The translations under genes and the position numbers were made by a program. DNA of 64,000 nucleotides from Xenoacremonium recifei (Eukaryota; Ascomycota; Sordariomycetes; Hypocreales; Nectriaceae): the NCBI GenBank assembly GCA_012184525.1, contig WOFQ01000001.1, positions 1,488,001-1,552,000 on the forward strand, read 5' to 3'. Below, piece by piece: positions 42,382 through 52,895 of the stretch. Each line of letters opens with the position of its first letter. Within the stretch, counting starts at the first letter, position 1. The notes beneath the pieces were generated by a model that worked only from the letters and a program-made list of their open reading frames with translations, did not search any database and was not told the origin of the DNA.

Positions 42382-43112
42382 AGCTTAGACGGTATTGGTT
42401 ATCTGCCATTGATGAAGATGGACAAAGAACTTGTTCTACTTAGGAAGCTATTGAGGTTAGATAAGATAGTACGTGACATGTAGGACATCCTAATCTTCCC
42501 ATACTGGGGCATTTCATCACAGTTTATCGTCTTTGTCAAAGGCCTTTGTTGGAAGTCTGAGTTGGGAGTAGAACAATAGCGGGAAGGGGGACTATCAAGC
42601 ACTCCCCGCTGACTAGCTAGCACCTTCTTTGCACTCTCGGGTTAGGGTTAAGGAGGTCAGAATTGAGTTAGGGTCAGGTTAGGGATTCGGACTTAAATTA
42701 AGGATCTAGGTTATAATTATGACTTATTTAGTATATGATTTAAGAAGAAGGAAAATGAAAGATAGAAATTAGTTAAGATATATTATACTATTTTTGTTTC
42801 TTATTTTAATACCTTGTACTCCGTAGATATGATGAACGACTGGCCGCTAACCATCCCGCAATTCGTCACCCCACCACAGACTACGGAAAGCGCTGCCCGC
42901 CGCGGCGGTACCTGCACTGCGACTTCGGCCTATCCCCGGCAGATCCTAGCGCGGGCTCACGTGCCGCCTTTGTTCCCCCAAATCCAAGTTATTGGGCTGC
43001 GTTTGCGCACCTCTCGTCCCGTCGCCATTGCGATTTCTCCTCGCCACAAGCTTTCCTTCTCTCTGCGCCTTTTCTGTATATCGACTCCTTCGAGTCAGAG
43101 ATTGGCATCACC
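42382..43112. other. Intergenic region RAD2 / TFIIS with telomere-like and AT-rich tracts
   Basis: 731 bp between co-oriented genes. A TTAGGG-type tract (42636-42715) is followed by about 100 bp of AT-rich sequence (42715-42815) and a TACTCCGTA nonamer at 42817-42825. The last 250 bp should be the TFIIS promoter and leader. Confidence 0.5.
42636..42715. repeat. Degenerate interstitial telomere-like tract (TTAGGG strand)
   Basis: TTAGGG occurs exactly three times (42642, 42668, 42679), with neighbours GGGTTAGGGTTAAGG, GAGTTAGGGTCAGG and variants TTAAGG and CTAGG. It is oriented opposite to the tracts at 12.4 and 25.3 kb. An AT-rich stretch directly follows. Confidence 0.7.
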
Positions 43113-44255
43113 ATGGATCAACGCGAACTGGAGGCGCGCGTCAAGGCGCTGACTAAGTGTGTCGCAGCTAACGAGCCGCCCGAGAATGCCATCAAGCTGC
43201 TGGAGTCGCTCAAGAAGGATGCGGCCCCTACGGAAGAGATGCTGAGGGTATGTGCTAGTCTGTAGAGCTTCTTTACCCTTCGTTTGGCTTTCTCTTTGGG
43301 CCATGCATGTTTGCGACCGTTTCCTGGTGAACAGCGGAAGCGATAACCGGCTTGCGACAGCCACCTGCCTACATCCTGTCGGTTGACTGCATCTATGATC
43401 GATTGCTAATCCAAGTGTCACCCATTATAGGCGACCCGCGCAGGTGTTTTCGTCGGCAAACTACGGTCAAACGCGAATAAAGAGATTGCTCGGTCTGCTT
43501 CGGAGCTCGTCATAAAGTGGAAGAAGCTCGTGGAGCAGGAGAAGAACTCCAAGCTTCACAAGGCCAAGATGGGATCTCCGGCTCCTGGACCCGCGTCCTC
43601 ACCACCCGCGCCTCCTTCGTCGTCTAGTGGTAGCGCCAAGAAGGCTGCCTTCAAAGGCGACCCCGAGAAGCGCCGTTTCGACACCGACGGCGTCAACATC
43701 AAGCGTACCGACTCGAACGTACGGAATCAGTGCATCGGTCTAATCTATAATGGCCTCGCCTACCGGTCAACAGCGATCGAAACGGATGTCCTCGACAAGG
43801 CCGTCCTCGTCGAGCATGCTGCGTTCAAGCACTTCAAGGGCGAGGGTGCCGAATATAAGAAGAAGATCCGATCGCTCTTCTCCAACTTGAAGGGCAAGAC
43901 GAACCAGGAGCTAGGCCGCCGGGTCATGTCAAACGAGATTACACCGGAGAAGTTTGTCACGATGTCGGACGAGGAACTCAAGAGTGATATTCTGCGCCAG
44001 AAGGAGATCGAGCTAGAGAAGGAGAACATGAAGAAGGCCCAGGTGCCTATGGCAGAGAAGAGTATCAGTGAGGAGTTGGAATGCGGTCGTTGCAGGAAGA
44101 GGAAGGTCAGCTACTCGCAGGCTCAAACCAGGAGTGCTGATGAACCGATGACGACCTTCTGTCAATGTATGAACTGTGGTCATCGGTGGAAGGTAAGTTT
44201 TTTCCTACTAAAAAGCTATGTCTTTATGATACTTACCCTCGAATAGTTCTCGTAA
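43113..44255 (+). CDS. DST1: Transcription elongation factor TFIIS
   Basis: Three exons (43113-43247, 43431-44192, 44247-44255) join in frame to 301 residues. The final exon is only nine bases (F, S, stop) and completes the family-typical C-terminus HRWKFS. The N-terminal LW/TFIIS-N domain (ENAIKLLESLKKDAAPTEEML, GVFVGKLRSNANKEIARSAS) is followed by a Ser/Pro linker. The central domain (SNVRNQCIGLIYNGLAY, RRVMSNEITPEKFVTMSDEEL) and the C-terminal zinc ribbon (CGRCRKRKVSYSQAQTRSADEPMTTFC, CMNCGHRW) complete it. The acidic hairpin residues Asp-Glu that stimulate RNA cleavage by backtracked Pol II are present. The first intron, 183 bp, is longer than usual here. Confidence 0.96.
44247..44255 (+). 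other. Nine-nucleotide terminal coding exon of TFIIS
   Basis: TTC TCG TAA after an acceptor CGAATAG (44240-44246) and a donor GTAAGT at 44193. It supplies the last two residues FS that nearly all TFIIS proteins have. Without the splice, the frame would run on to an unrelated hydrophobic tail. Confidence 0.85.
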
Positions 44256-44482
44256 AATACTAGGTGATGGCGTTTCTTTTCGCTTGTGACAAGGCTTTTC
44301 AGATAGCAGTGTGAGCTTTAGGGGATATCAATGGAGTTACGGACCAGGTGTGGCGAATTGACATGTACTAAGAACGAGAGACGGCAATACCTTTCTTATT
44401 GTAAAGACCAGAATAGATCCCATGGGCTCTTTTTCCATTCGCTTTCTATTTCAAATGTCCCTCCCATGACTACGCCAGACTC

Positions 44483-45799
44483 TCATTTGCTCTCGGGTAT
44501 CCCTAGTTCAGTAAACAGATTCGTCGCCTCCTCTTCCCCCTCAAGCCCCATCTCCTTGATCTGCTTCCAGAACTTGCTGAGATGGCGCGTGCCAGAATCA
44601 CACAGGATAGTCACAACCTGGCTTCCAGGAGGTAGCGTCATGGCGGTGACGACGGCGGCAACACAGTTAACGGAGCTGCTGCTACCGACGAAAATGCCGT
44701 CGTTCTCGACAAGCCAACGCGCCATGCGGCAGGCCTGGGCGTCCGTGACTTTCACGGCGTCGTCGATGATCTCGCGACCGGCTTCAAAGTTGGCCGTGAG
44801 GCGGTTGATGCCGATGCCCTCGACAATGGTATCGACCTGTTGCCGGCGGCGCGTGCCCTCACGCTCAGTGGAGGAGTACATGACACCGTGCCGGATCTTG
44901 TTGTATAGCCCGCTGCCTTGCGGGTCGGCGAGAACGATCTTGAGATGAGAGAGGTTCCCCTCTTCTTTGAGGAACTTGGAGACCCCTGAGATGGTACCTC
45001 CTGTACCGGCGCCTGCAACAAAGGCATCCACATTACCATCAGTCTGATGCAGGATCTCAGGCCCGGTACCCCTGAAATGGGCTTGCCAGTTCGCCTCGGA
45101 CTCAAACTGATTCGCAAAAAAACCCTTACTCCCATCTTTGAACTTCTCCTCGTGCTCAATAGCCCGCCTCCGCGCGAGGTTCACAAAATGGTCGGGGCTG
45201 GTGATGGGCGCGACGGTCACGCGCTCGACAGTGGCGCCAAGGTGAAGAAGGAGATCTGACTTCTCGAAGCTCTGGTCGTTTGGCATGCAAATATGCGCCT
45301 TGTATCCCTTCGCACGGGCAAGCGTGGCTAGCGAGATGCCTGTGCTGCCGACGGTGCCTTCATAGATGGTGTCGCCTTGATGGGGTGTCAGGAGGCCTTG
45401 AGCTTCTGCTTCTCGGATCATGTTGAGAGCAACCCGATCCTTAGGGCTGTTCCCGGCACCATTGAGAAACTCGGCCTTGGCTAGAATCGTTCTCCCTGTA
45501 GCTTGGGAGAGTGACTGGATTTTTATGAGAGGAGTATTGCCAATGCAGCCTTCAATGCCGTCTGCAAGGGCCGCTTCTGGTTCAGGTGTCGAAAGAGCTT
45601 CTCGATCCTCAAGCTCAACTGGAGGTCCCCAAATACTGCTCCTGCGAGAAGGACCACTGGTCCGCCGCCGCTTGCGCTGGTACCGTCTCTCGAGATCTGG
45701 GTAGAAGTCCTTCAGGCCAAGGGTCACTACCATGCCGGCGACGAAGGCCAGCGCAACCGCAGCCGAGCCATAGGCTTTAGGGTGATCGCTCAGGGACAT
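44483..45799 (-). CDS. Membrane-anchored cysteine-synthase-like PLP enzyme (Mcy1/Cys2 type)
   Basis: A single exon of 438 residues. A hydrophobic segment at about residues 12-30 (AAVALAFVAGMVVTLGLKDF) followed by a basic stretch (RRYQRKRRR) forms an N-terminal membrane anchor, as in yeast Mcy1 of the mitochondrial outer membrane. The catalytic domain is a fold-type II PLP enzyme: GNTPLIKIQSLS, NSPKDRVALNM with the Schiff-base Lys, GTVGSTGISLA as the substrate loop, AGAGTGGTISGVS as the phosphate-binding loop, and DSGTRHLSKFW near the C-terminus. It resembles O-acetylserine sulfhydrylase, though the real reaction of this eukaryotic subgroup is uncertain and hydrogen-sulfide-linked cysteine metabolism has been suggested. 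It converges on TFIIS. Confidence 0.92.
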   Translation of the reverse strand: MSLSDHPKAYGSAAVALAFVAGMVVTLGLKDFYPDLERRYQRKRRRTSGPSRRSSIWGPPVELEDREALSTPEPEAALADGIEGCIGNTPLIKIQSLSQATGRTILAKAEFLNGAGNSPKDRVALNMIREAEAQGLLTPHQGDTIYEGTVGSTGISLATLARAKGYKAHICMPNDQSFEKSDLLLHLGATVERVTVAPITSPDHFVNLARRRAIEHEEKFKDGSKGFFANQFESEANWQAHFRGTGPEILHQTDGNVDAFVAGAGTGGTISGVSKFLKEEGNLSHLKIVLADPQGSGLYNKIRHGVMYSSTEREGTRRRQQVDTIVEGIGINRLTANFEAGREIIDDAVKVTDAQACRMARWLVENDGIFVGSSSSVNCVAAVVTAMTLPPGSQVVTILCDSGTRHLSKFWKQIKEMGLEGEEEATNLFTELGIPESK

Positions 45800-46145
45800 G
45801 GTCTAAAGATTAATGAAATTAATGATGATATAAAGTGGCTCAGCAGCCCATGATGACGTTTCAGCTCCTAAAGAGCTGATGAAAGACGTTGTTTGTATAG
45901 GAGAAGGTTAAGAGAAGGAGGAAGAGTATGAGTATAAGTCAATTTTTCGGCGTTCGGCGAATGAAAGAGTCAAGCTATCTGATGTCATGAGAGAGTGGAA
46001 TCAGACCCCTGCCAAAACGGGTCGCTCTCCACCCGAGGTAAACCCGTGAGCTCGGACCATTCAGACTGGACGGCTTCAATCTATTCCATGACCATCGCGG
46101 GCTCGAACGACAAGAGCTTGTCGTTAGACATCTCCCCGGCCCAGC
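45800..46145. promoter_or_regulatory. Divergent promoter region
   Basis: 346 bp between divergent ATGs of the cysteine-synthase-like and NDUFAF7-like genes. No gene or clear element is visible. Confidence 0.4.
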
Positions 46146-47769
46146 ATGGATTCTCCCATTGTGGCCCAGCTCTTCCGCCAGCTGTTTCACCACCGTCCTC
46201 GAGGATGTCAAGGCCAGCTTCGGAGACTCAACAGCAGCATCCGCCATGCTGCATCACGGCCCCAAACCCGTTCATACGTCGCGAGGAGATCGTTGGACCA
46301 TGGCATGAAGACTAACGAGAGTCGGTGGCAGCAGAGGACGCATATTCTTCCGGCGGACCGCTCTGCCGAGTTTGCGGAATACCCGTATATATCTATAGAG
46401 GAGCTGAAGCAGCGGGCAGAACGGCCCCGGAAGGTTAAGATGCTGTTACGGGACTTCATCGACGGCAAGTCTCTCTCCCTTCCATTCGAAAAGTGCCAAT
46501 GGCTAACCCTGAGTCCTTCACAGACAGTTTATATAACCCACACTACGGCTACTTCTCCAAGCAAGCCGTCATCTTCAGCCCCGGCGAGCCGTTCGACTTC
46601 AATTCCATGCGCGACGAGATCGAGTTCCAGGCCGAGCTGGGCCGACGGTACACAGAGTTTGAAGATCTGCTCGACGATCGCGACGGCGAGAACGAGACGC
46701 GGCAGCTGTGGCATACACCCACCGAATTATTCCGGCCCTACTATGGCGAGGCCATCGCGCGGTACCTCGTGTCCAACTACCGCCTCACAACGTACCCGTA
46801 CCATGACCTATTGATCTACGAGATGGGTGCTGGCCGCGGTACCCTGATGCTCAACATCCTCGACTACATCCGCGAAGTCGATCCGCAAGTATATGCGCGC
46901 ACCAAGTTCAACATCATCGAGATCTCCAGCTCTCTGGCTGCGCTGCAGAACCGCCATCTGCTGTCGAGCGCCGAGTCACGAGGCCATGCCGACAAGGTCG
47001 AAATCATCAACCGCTCCATCTTCGACTGGAACCAGTACGTGCCCTCGCCGTGCTTCTTCCTCGCCATGGAGGTCTTCGACAACTTCTCGCACGATGCCAT
47101 CCGCTACGATGCCCGCACCGAGGCACCGCTGCAGGGACACGTGCTCATTGACGCTGATGGCGATTTCTACGAGTTCTACGTTCATCAGCTCGATCCTCTC
47201 GCTGCGCGCTTCTTCCGTGTCCGCCACGCTGCGACAGGAGGCCATTACCCACGGCCGTATCCTACCAACCCGCTCCTACGCTACCTTGCCACCAAGACGC
47301 CCTTTGCCCCGAACTTGTCCGACCCCGAGTTCATTCCCACGCGGCTGATGCAGTTCTTCGACGTGCTGGAGAAGTACTTCCCTGCGCATCGGCTCGTGAC
47401 CTCTGACTTCGATTCCTTGCCCCAGGCCATTAAAGGCCTTAACGCTCCCGTCGTACAGACGCGATTTCGAAGGCGCATGGTGCCCGTGACGACACCTTTG
47501 GTATGAACCCCCCCCCCTTAAACCCCCTTTTCTCTGGCTCTATCTGACGCCTTTCTCAGGTGCACCAGGGCTACTTCGATATCCTGTTCCCCACAGACTT
47601 CAGGATCACCGAAGCCATCTACCGCGCTATCACTGGCAAGCTCACCCGGGTCATGTCTCATGGCGACTTCTTCCGCAAGTGGGCGTACGTCGAGGACACG
47701 CAGACGCGGAGCGGGGAAAATCCTTTGCTGTCACATTATCGCAACGCCAGTGTCATGGTGACTGTATGA
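46146..47769 (+). CDS. NDUFAF7/MidA-like SAM-dependent methyltransferase, mitochondrial
   Basis: Three exons (46146-46464, 46524-47500, 47560-47769) join in frame to 501 residues. Intron 1 (46465-46523) begins with GCAAGT, a GC-AG intron; only this splice gives LLRDFIDDSLYNPHYGYFSKQ-type sequence across the junction. The N-terminus is Arg/Ser/Gln-rich (RRPLNSSIRH-like, SYVARRSLDHG), as in a mitochondrial presequence. The methyltransferase core has IYEMGAGRGTLMLNIL (SAM-binding loop), FNIIEISSSLAALQ and FFLAMEVFDNFSHDAI. The animal homologue dimethylates an arginine of complex I subunit NDUFS2 during assembly. A similar role in fungal complex I is inferred. A run of ten C lies in intron 2. Confidence 0.9.
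46465..46523 (+). other. GC-AG intron in the NDUFAF7-like gene
   Basis: The donor is G|GCAAGT and the acceptor is TTCACAG, with a GCTAAC branch site 18-23 bases upstream. It removes 59 bp and restores the frame with a conserved D-S-L-Y-N-P-H-Y-G junction. Confidence 0.85.
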
Positions 47770-48370
47770 AAAAAGGTGTGAACATGAACGAAAAAGACTA
47801 TGTACAAATATCATACCGTACTTGTAGTATTAAAAATATACCCCTTTGTGGAGATGGACAAGGCTCAATTCTCCTGTCTTAACTAAAAACACAATATTTC
47901 CTGAACATTTTGCACTTGGTCGCTGAAGCTGAAAGTCATGAAGGATAATGACAATATAAGGAGTACAACAGAACAGAAAATACGTCAAATATAATAAAAA
48001 AAAGGCATTAAATAGAATAGAAAGGAGTGAATAGAGGAGAATATGATATAGGAAGAATAGGATAATTCCAGTATAGGAGAGTCTAAGTATGGTCCCTTGA
48101 TTACTTACTTTCCTAGATGTTTACTATTATAAGTCTCACTAACAATGTACGATGATAAACTCCTCTTATGAGAATTATAGACCGGCGATATTTGCATGCT
48201 ACACCTCTATATCGTCTAACCAACCCGCATCCCAAAGTTTCATTCATTGAAAGACCTGATCCTAATCCACGTGGCATTGCCATTCATACTAATAAGATAC
48301 ATCGTCCCAGAACCCGCCTACCTAAAAGTCGAGATCAGAAGAATACATTGTCCCACACTTTTCTCCCACA
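47770..48370. other. AT-rich convergent intergenic region
   Basis: 601 bp between the stop codons of the methyltransferase and alanyl-tRNA synthetase genes. About 47880-48150 is strongly A-rich with many short AATA/GAATAG words. No gene is supported. Confidence 0.5.
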
Positions 48371-51300
48371 CTACAGCTTCAGCTTCTCAGCAAGCCACTT
48401 CGTGGCCGTCTCGACACCGTCGTCAATGTGCTGAGGCTTCGTACCCTGGCCCTGGCGTTGAGGCTCCTTGCCGCCGGAACGGCCGCCGATGACATCTGAG
48501 ACGGAGGCGGCCCACTGCTCAGCAGTGACGCCTTGCGACGCAAGATGCTGTAAATCAGTCAGCTGAGTAGTTCGAAAGAGTATGTCAAGTGATGGAACTT
48601 ACCGTGCCAACGTAGACACCGTGAACAACAGCGCCCTCCTCCTTGCTACCGCCAAACATGTACACGGTCTTCTCCTTGTCCTTTCCTTGGAAGTGCTTGA
48701 CGACCTCGGTCAACGCCTTAGGGTTGGCACCAATGGGTAGACGGCCAACAAACCACTTGGAGTCCTCATTCTTCTTGAAGTGCTCCAGGACGTGGTCCAA
48801 AGCCGTCTTGGCCTCGGCCTTTTGGCGCTTCTTCTGCTCAGCAACAACGGCAGCGGTGATCTTCTGGAATCGCTTGTTGATCTCATCCTTAGTAAGAGTA
48901 GAGACAACGAGCTGGCTGAGCTCTTGCGAGGTAGCCTTGATCTGAGCATCCTTCTCAGGACCGAAAGGCAGCTTCTCCAAAGCCTCAAGCTTCTTGAAGA
49001 ACTCCTCGGCATCGCGCTGGACAGCATGCGCAGCATCACCGGTGTAGGCGATAATTCGGCGGATACCCTTGGCGATACCGCTCTCTTCAACAATGACAAG
49101 ATCCTTGATCAAACCAGTCTGCTCGACGTGAGTGCCACCACAGAACTCAACGCTGTATTGGCGCCACTCAGGCTTCTTGGGGTCTGCGAGAAGGGTATCA
49201 ACGTCCATGCCGATAGACACAACACGGACAGGGTTAGGGTAGGTCTCGCCAAACACCGCACGAACGCCCTCAATCTCTCGGGCAAGGTCCAGATCCACGT
49301 CCTTGGCAAAGATCTTGGAGTTTCGTCGAATGTACTCGCTGGATTTGTCCTCGATCTTCTTCAGCTCGTCTAACTTGACTTGAGCCTTGTGCGAAAAGTC
49401 GAATCTTAGCTTGTCGCTGTCGACCAAGGAACCCTTCTGATTCACCTCGTCGCCGAGGACCTCTCGAAGGGAGTGGTTGAGCACATGAGTACCGCTGTGG
49501 TTGTTGCGGATGGGGGAGCGTCGAAGCTCGTCGTACTCGCAGATGACCTCGTCCCCTGAGGAGAGGCTGCCGTACTCGATGTAGCCGCTGTGGAGGATGT
49601 AACCACCGAAGTTCTGGACATCCATGACCTTGAACTCGGCGACATCGTCAATAACGATCCTGCCAGTATCAGCAACCTGACCACCTGACTCGGCATAGAA
49701 GTTGGTGCTATCCAGCAGGATGCCCAGTGCTGTCTTCTCCGGGATGTCTTTGGTGGACTTGACAAAGGCCTTGCCATCGTAGATATACTGGACCTTGCCC
49801 TTGCTGTCGCCCTTTACGAACTTCGCATCGTCAACAGTTCGGGGTACTTGTAGTTGTTGCTCAAGCTCGGCAATCTGGTGAACGTCAAGCTTCGAGAAGG
49901 TCTGGACAGACTCCTTGACAGCCTTGCTTGCCTCACGAGCCTTTATCCGGGCAGCCTCAACCTCGGCTTCGTCAATGTCCAGGTTTCGCTCCTCGGCCAT
50001 CAACTTGGTCAAGTCGACAGGGAATCCAAAGGTATCATACAATCGCCAAACAACGTCACCATCCAACTTCTTAGCTCCATCCTTGACAGCCTTCGCGGCG
50101 TACCTCTCGAATTGAGCCTCACCACGGTCGAGAGTCCGTGCAAACGCCTCTTCCTCCTCATCGAGGATCTCCTTGATGTCCTGCTGCTTCTTGACCAGCT
50201 CGGGGAACTGACCGCCCATCTGCTCAACAAGCGCGGGGAGAATCTTGGCGAAGAAAGAGCCGATTTCGGCGTTGAAGTATTTTCGGGCGTATCGCACACC
50301 TCGTCGGAGAACTCGTCGAATAACGTAACCTCGGCCATCGTTGTTCGGAACAGCGCCGTCGGCAATGGAGAAGGAGAGGGTTCGAATGTGGTCAGCAACC
50401 ACTCGGTACGCAGTGTCAATGCCGTCCACATCGTCCTTGCCGTACTTGTCGGTATAAGGTCGCGCACCGGTGACGTCCTGGATTTGCTTGAACAAGGGGC
50501 TGAAACAATCGGTGGCGTAGTTGGAGACGGTGTCCTGGAGGGCAGAGACGAGTCGTTCGTAGCCCATGCCAGTGTCGACGTGCTTTGCGGGCAACTGCTT
50601 GAGGCTCTTGTCTTTTTGGCGGTCGAATTGGATGAAAACGTTATTCCAGATTTCCACCACCATGGGGTCGTCCATGTTGACCAAGCTGGCAGCGTTTCGG
50701 CCACCAATCTTGTCGTAATGAATCTCACTGCAAGGACCGCAAGGCCCTTGGTCACCCATCTCCCAGAAGTTGTCCTTCATGTTCCCAGGCAGGATGTGGT
50801 CCTCGGCAACGCCCACTGACTTCCACAGGTCCTTGGCCTCCAGATCAGGTTCGAGGTTCATGTCGGGGTTTCCCTCGAAGTATGTGACGTATAGTCGTTC
50901 GGGGTCGAGACCGTAAACCTTGGTGAGAAGCTCCCAGGACATCTGGATAGCCTCCTTCTTGAAGTAGTCACCGAAAGACCAATTACCCAGCATCTCGAAG
51001 AATGTGTGATGGTAACTATCCTTGCCGACATCGTCAAGGTCGTTGTGCTTTCCGCCGGCACGAATACACTTCTGGCTGTCGACAGCGGCCTTGAGGTTCG
51101 CCATGGGATCGGTCTTGCCAATAGTACCGAGGAAGATGGGCTTGAACTGGTTCATGCCCGCGTTCGTGAAGAGCAAGGTGGGGTCATTGTGAGGCACGAC
51201 GGACGAGGAGGGCACTGCAGGGCGGGAAGTCAGCAATTGTGAGCGTTACAGAGCCTGCAGACAGGATGAAGAGGCATCTCGTTCGGGGTTGAGCCTGTTC

Positions 51301-51686
51301 ACCTGCGCGTGGTGGGTGGCGAGTTGCGCTGCCCGCACTCGAGAATCAGACATACCGATGGTGTGGCCCCTCTGCTCGAAGAACTCGAGGAAGGTCTGGC
51401 GCACCTTGGCGGCGGGCCACTGGACGTCGGCCATTGTCGCGCTGGAATACAGGCGGCGGAAGATTGAATGCGAGAAAAGCGGCTTCACGATGTTGTTGTT
51501 CGGGCGCGGAGCCGGGTGTTGGTGGAGGAGGAGGAAGGGGACCGAGAGCGGCAGTGGTGGTGGTGGTGGTGGTTGTGGCGGCGAGGTGTAGAAAGTTCTA
51601 CAAGAATGAGTCAAGAATACATAAGGAGTGCCGGCCTCGCTGCTGCAGCGCGTCCACAGCCGCTGGAACTGGACCTGGAACCCCAT
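48371..51686 (-). CDS. ALA1: Alanyl-tRNA synthetase, probable dual cytosolic/mitochondrial
   Basis: Three exons: 51356-51686 (from the upstream ATG) or 51356-51434 (from the second ATG), then 48603-51214 and 48371-48547. The second ATG gives the usual cytosolic start [15 protein letters not shown] and 955 residues. The upstream ATG adds 84 residues in frame that end FRRLYSSAT, a mitochondrial-cleavage-like site, giving 1039. Class II synthetase motifs are intact: [46 protein letters not shown] and [15 protein letters not shown]. The editing domain has the zinc-site motifs [13 protein letters not shown] and [11 protein letters not shown]. The C-Ala/DHHA1 domain ends the protein ([15 protein letters not shown]). 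No second AlaRS is in the window. Dual targeting by alternative starts is known for yeast ALA1, where the mitochondrial start is non-AUG. Confidence 0.95.
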
Positions 51687-51979
51687 CCGACCAGAGCCAG
51701 ACAGATAACGGGCAGGTACCGAGTGCTAACAACGACAGCGACCCGCGCCTCTACAACCTGCTTGCGATAGCTGCTGCTGCTGCTGCCGAGGGCGATTGAC
51801 TCATTCCGTTGATGCCCGCGCCGATTAATTGGTTGGTGTCATCGGGCGATCTTCTTGTTTGCTGCCGCTGCTGTTGCTGGTCGGAGAATTCGCGGCTGCC
51901 CTGCCAGTGCCTGAGGATGATGCTGCACGGAGCACAATCTCCCTCGTCCGCCTTGCCGGCCGCCTCCGCCCTCGCTTCC
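51687..51979. promoter_or_regulatory. Divergent AlaRS / unnamed gene promoter region with CTG repeats
   Basis: 293 bp between divergent genes. GCT/CTG repeats lie at 51769-51788 and again near 51860. It must contain the AlaRS transcription start that decides whether the long start codon is included. Confidence 0.45.
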
Positions 51980-52666
51980 ATGGCTTCTCCTCTACACCAG
52001 CAGGCGCCCGAACCAACGAGACGCATGAGGCGCAAGAGAAAGGCCGAGACACAGGACAATGAGCGTTTGTCCAAACGGCTGAGCCTGCTCAATCTAGGTA
52101 GGTTGAACACAAATGCGCGGCTCATTCGTTCTTGTACAGTGCAATCAGTACTAACACCGCGATAAGAGCAGAATGGCTCCAAGCTGTATGTCCCCGTCGA
52201 GACCCCGTCGGCCCCCGCGAATGCGCCCGGCCCGGAGACGAAGAAGAAATCAGAAGACGACGATGTGATGCACGTCGACGACTCGAAGCACAAAGTATAC
52301 ATCTACAACATTGACGACGAACTATCATCGGACAGTGAGACCGAGGAGGGGAAGCTTGTCTTCCTCCCGGATATCGAGAAGCACCTCCGTGCTACTCGCA
52401 TTCCGCCCTCAGTGCTGGCAAACAGCGATGGCGAGCTGGCTGGCATGCAGCTAGTACTCTACAGCGATCCCAAGTCCCTCTCAGTTCCAGAATCCAAAGA
52501 CAGCGTGCGCAAGGCCATCATCGAATCCCGACACCGGACGCGCGAACAGCAGCGGCTGGAACGAGAGGGTAAGACGGCTGCCCCCGTGACCAAGGTTGAC
52601 GCGACCACGAATGACCAGGAAATGGCTGTGGAAGACTATGATCCAGATGCGATGGACATGGACTAG
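51980..52666 (+). CDS. Conserved fungal protein, function unknown
   Basis: Two exons (51980-52097 and 52167-52666) give 205 residues. Exon 1 has a basic, nuclear-signal-like segment (RRMRRKRKAE, RLSKRLSLLNL). Exon 2 holds a compact conserved-looking region (HKVYIYNIDDELSSDSE, LVFLPDIEKHL, QLVLYSDPKSLSVPESKDSVRKAIIESRHRTRE) and an acidic end (DYDPDAMDMD). The acceptor follows a CTAAC branch site (52150-52154). I recognise the pattern as a conserved ascomycete protein but cannot name a family. Composition suggests a nuclear protein. Confidence 0.75.
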
Positions 52667-52895
52667 AACCACCACACATGTTTATATACCCAGGGTTACG
52701 GAGTTTTGGGGTTTGGGACATCAGCGAAGCGACAAACAAGTTAACAATCAGATAGGTCGTAATATCCATTCATGTTTCTACATTAATTATGGGCGCATCC
52801 AGATATATCCGAAAACAATCAGTGCAGCTGCTCTCCCAGCGAGTCAATCTTGCAACAGTCCTCGGGCGCTTCAATTCCATCCAACACTTCTTCCT

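Noticed and set aside
38427..44255. RAD2-TFIIS adjacency as a transcription-coupled-repair operon
   Set aside because: They are co-oriented but separated by 731 bp with independent promoters, and fungi do not use operons. The adjacency may be chance.
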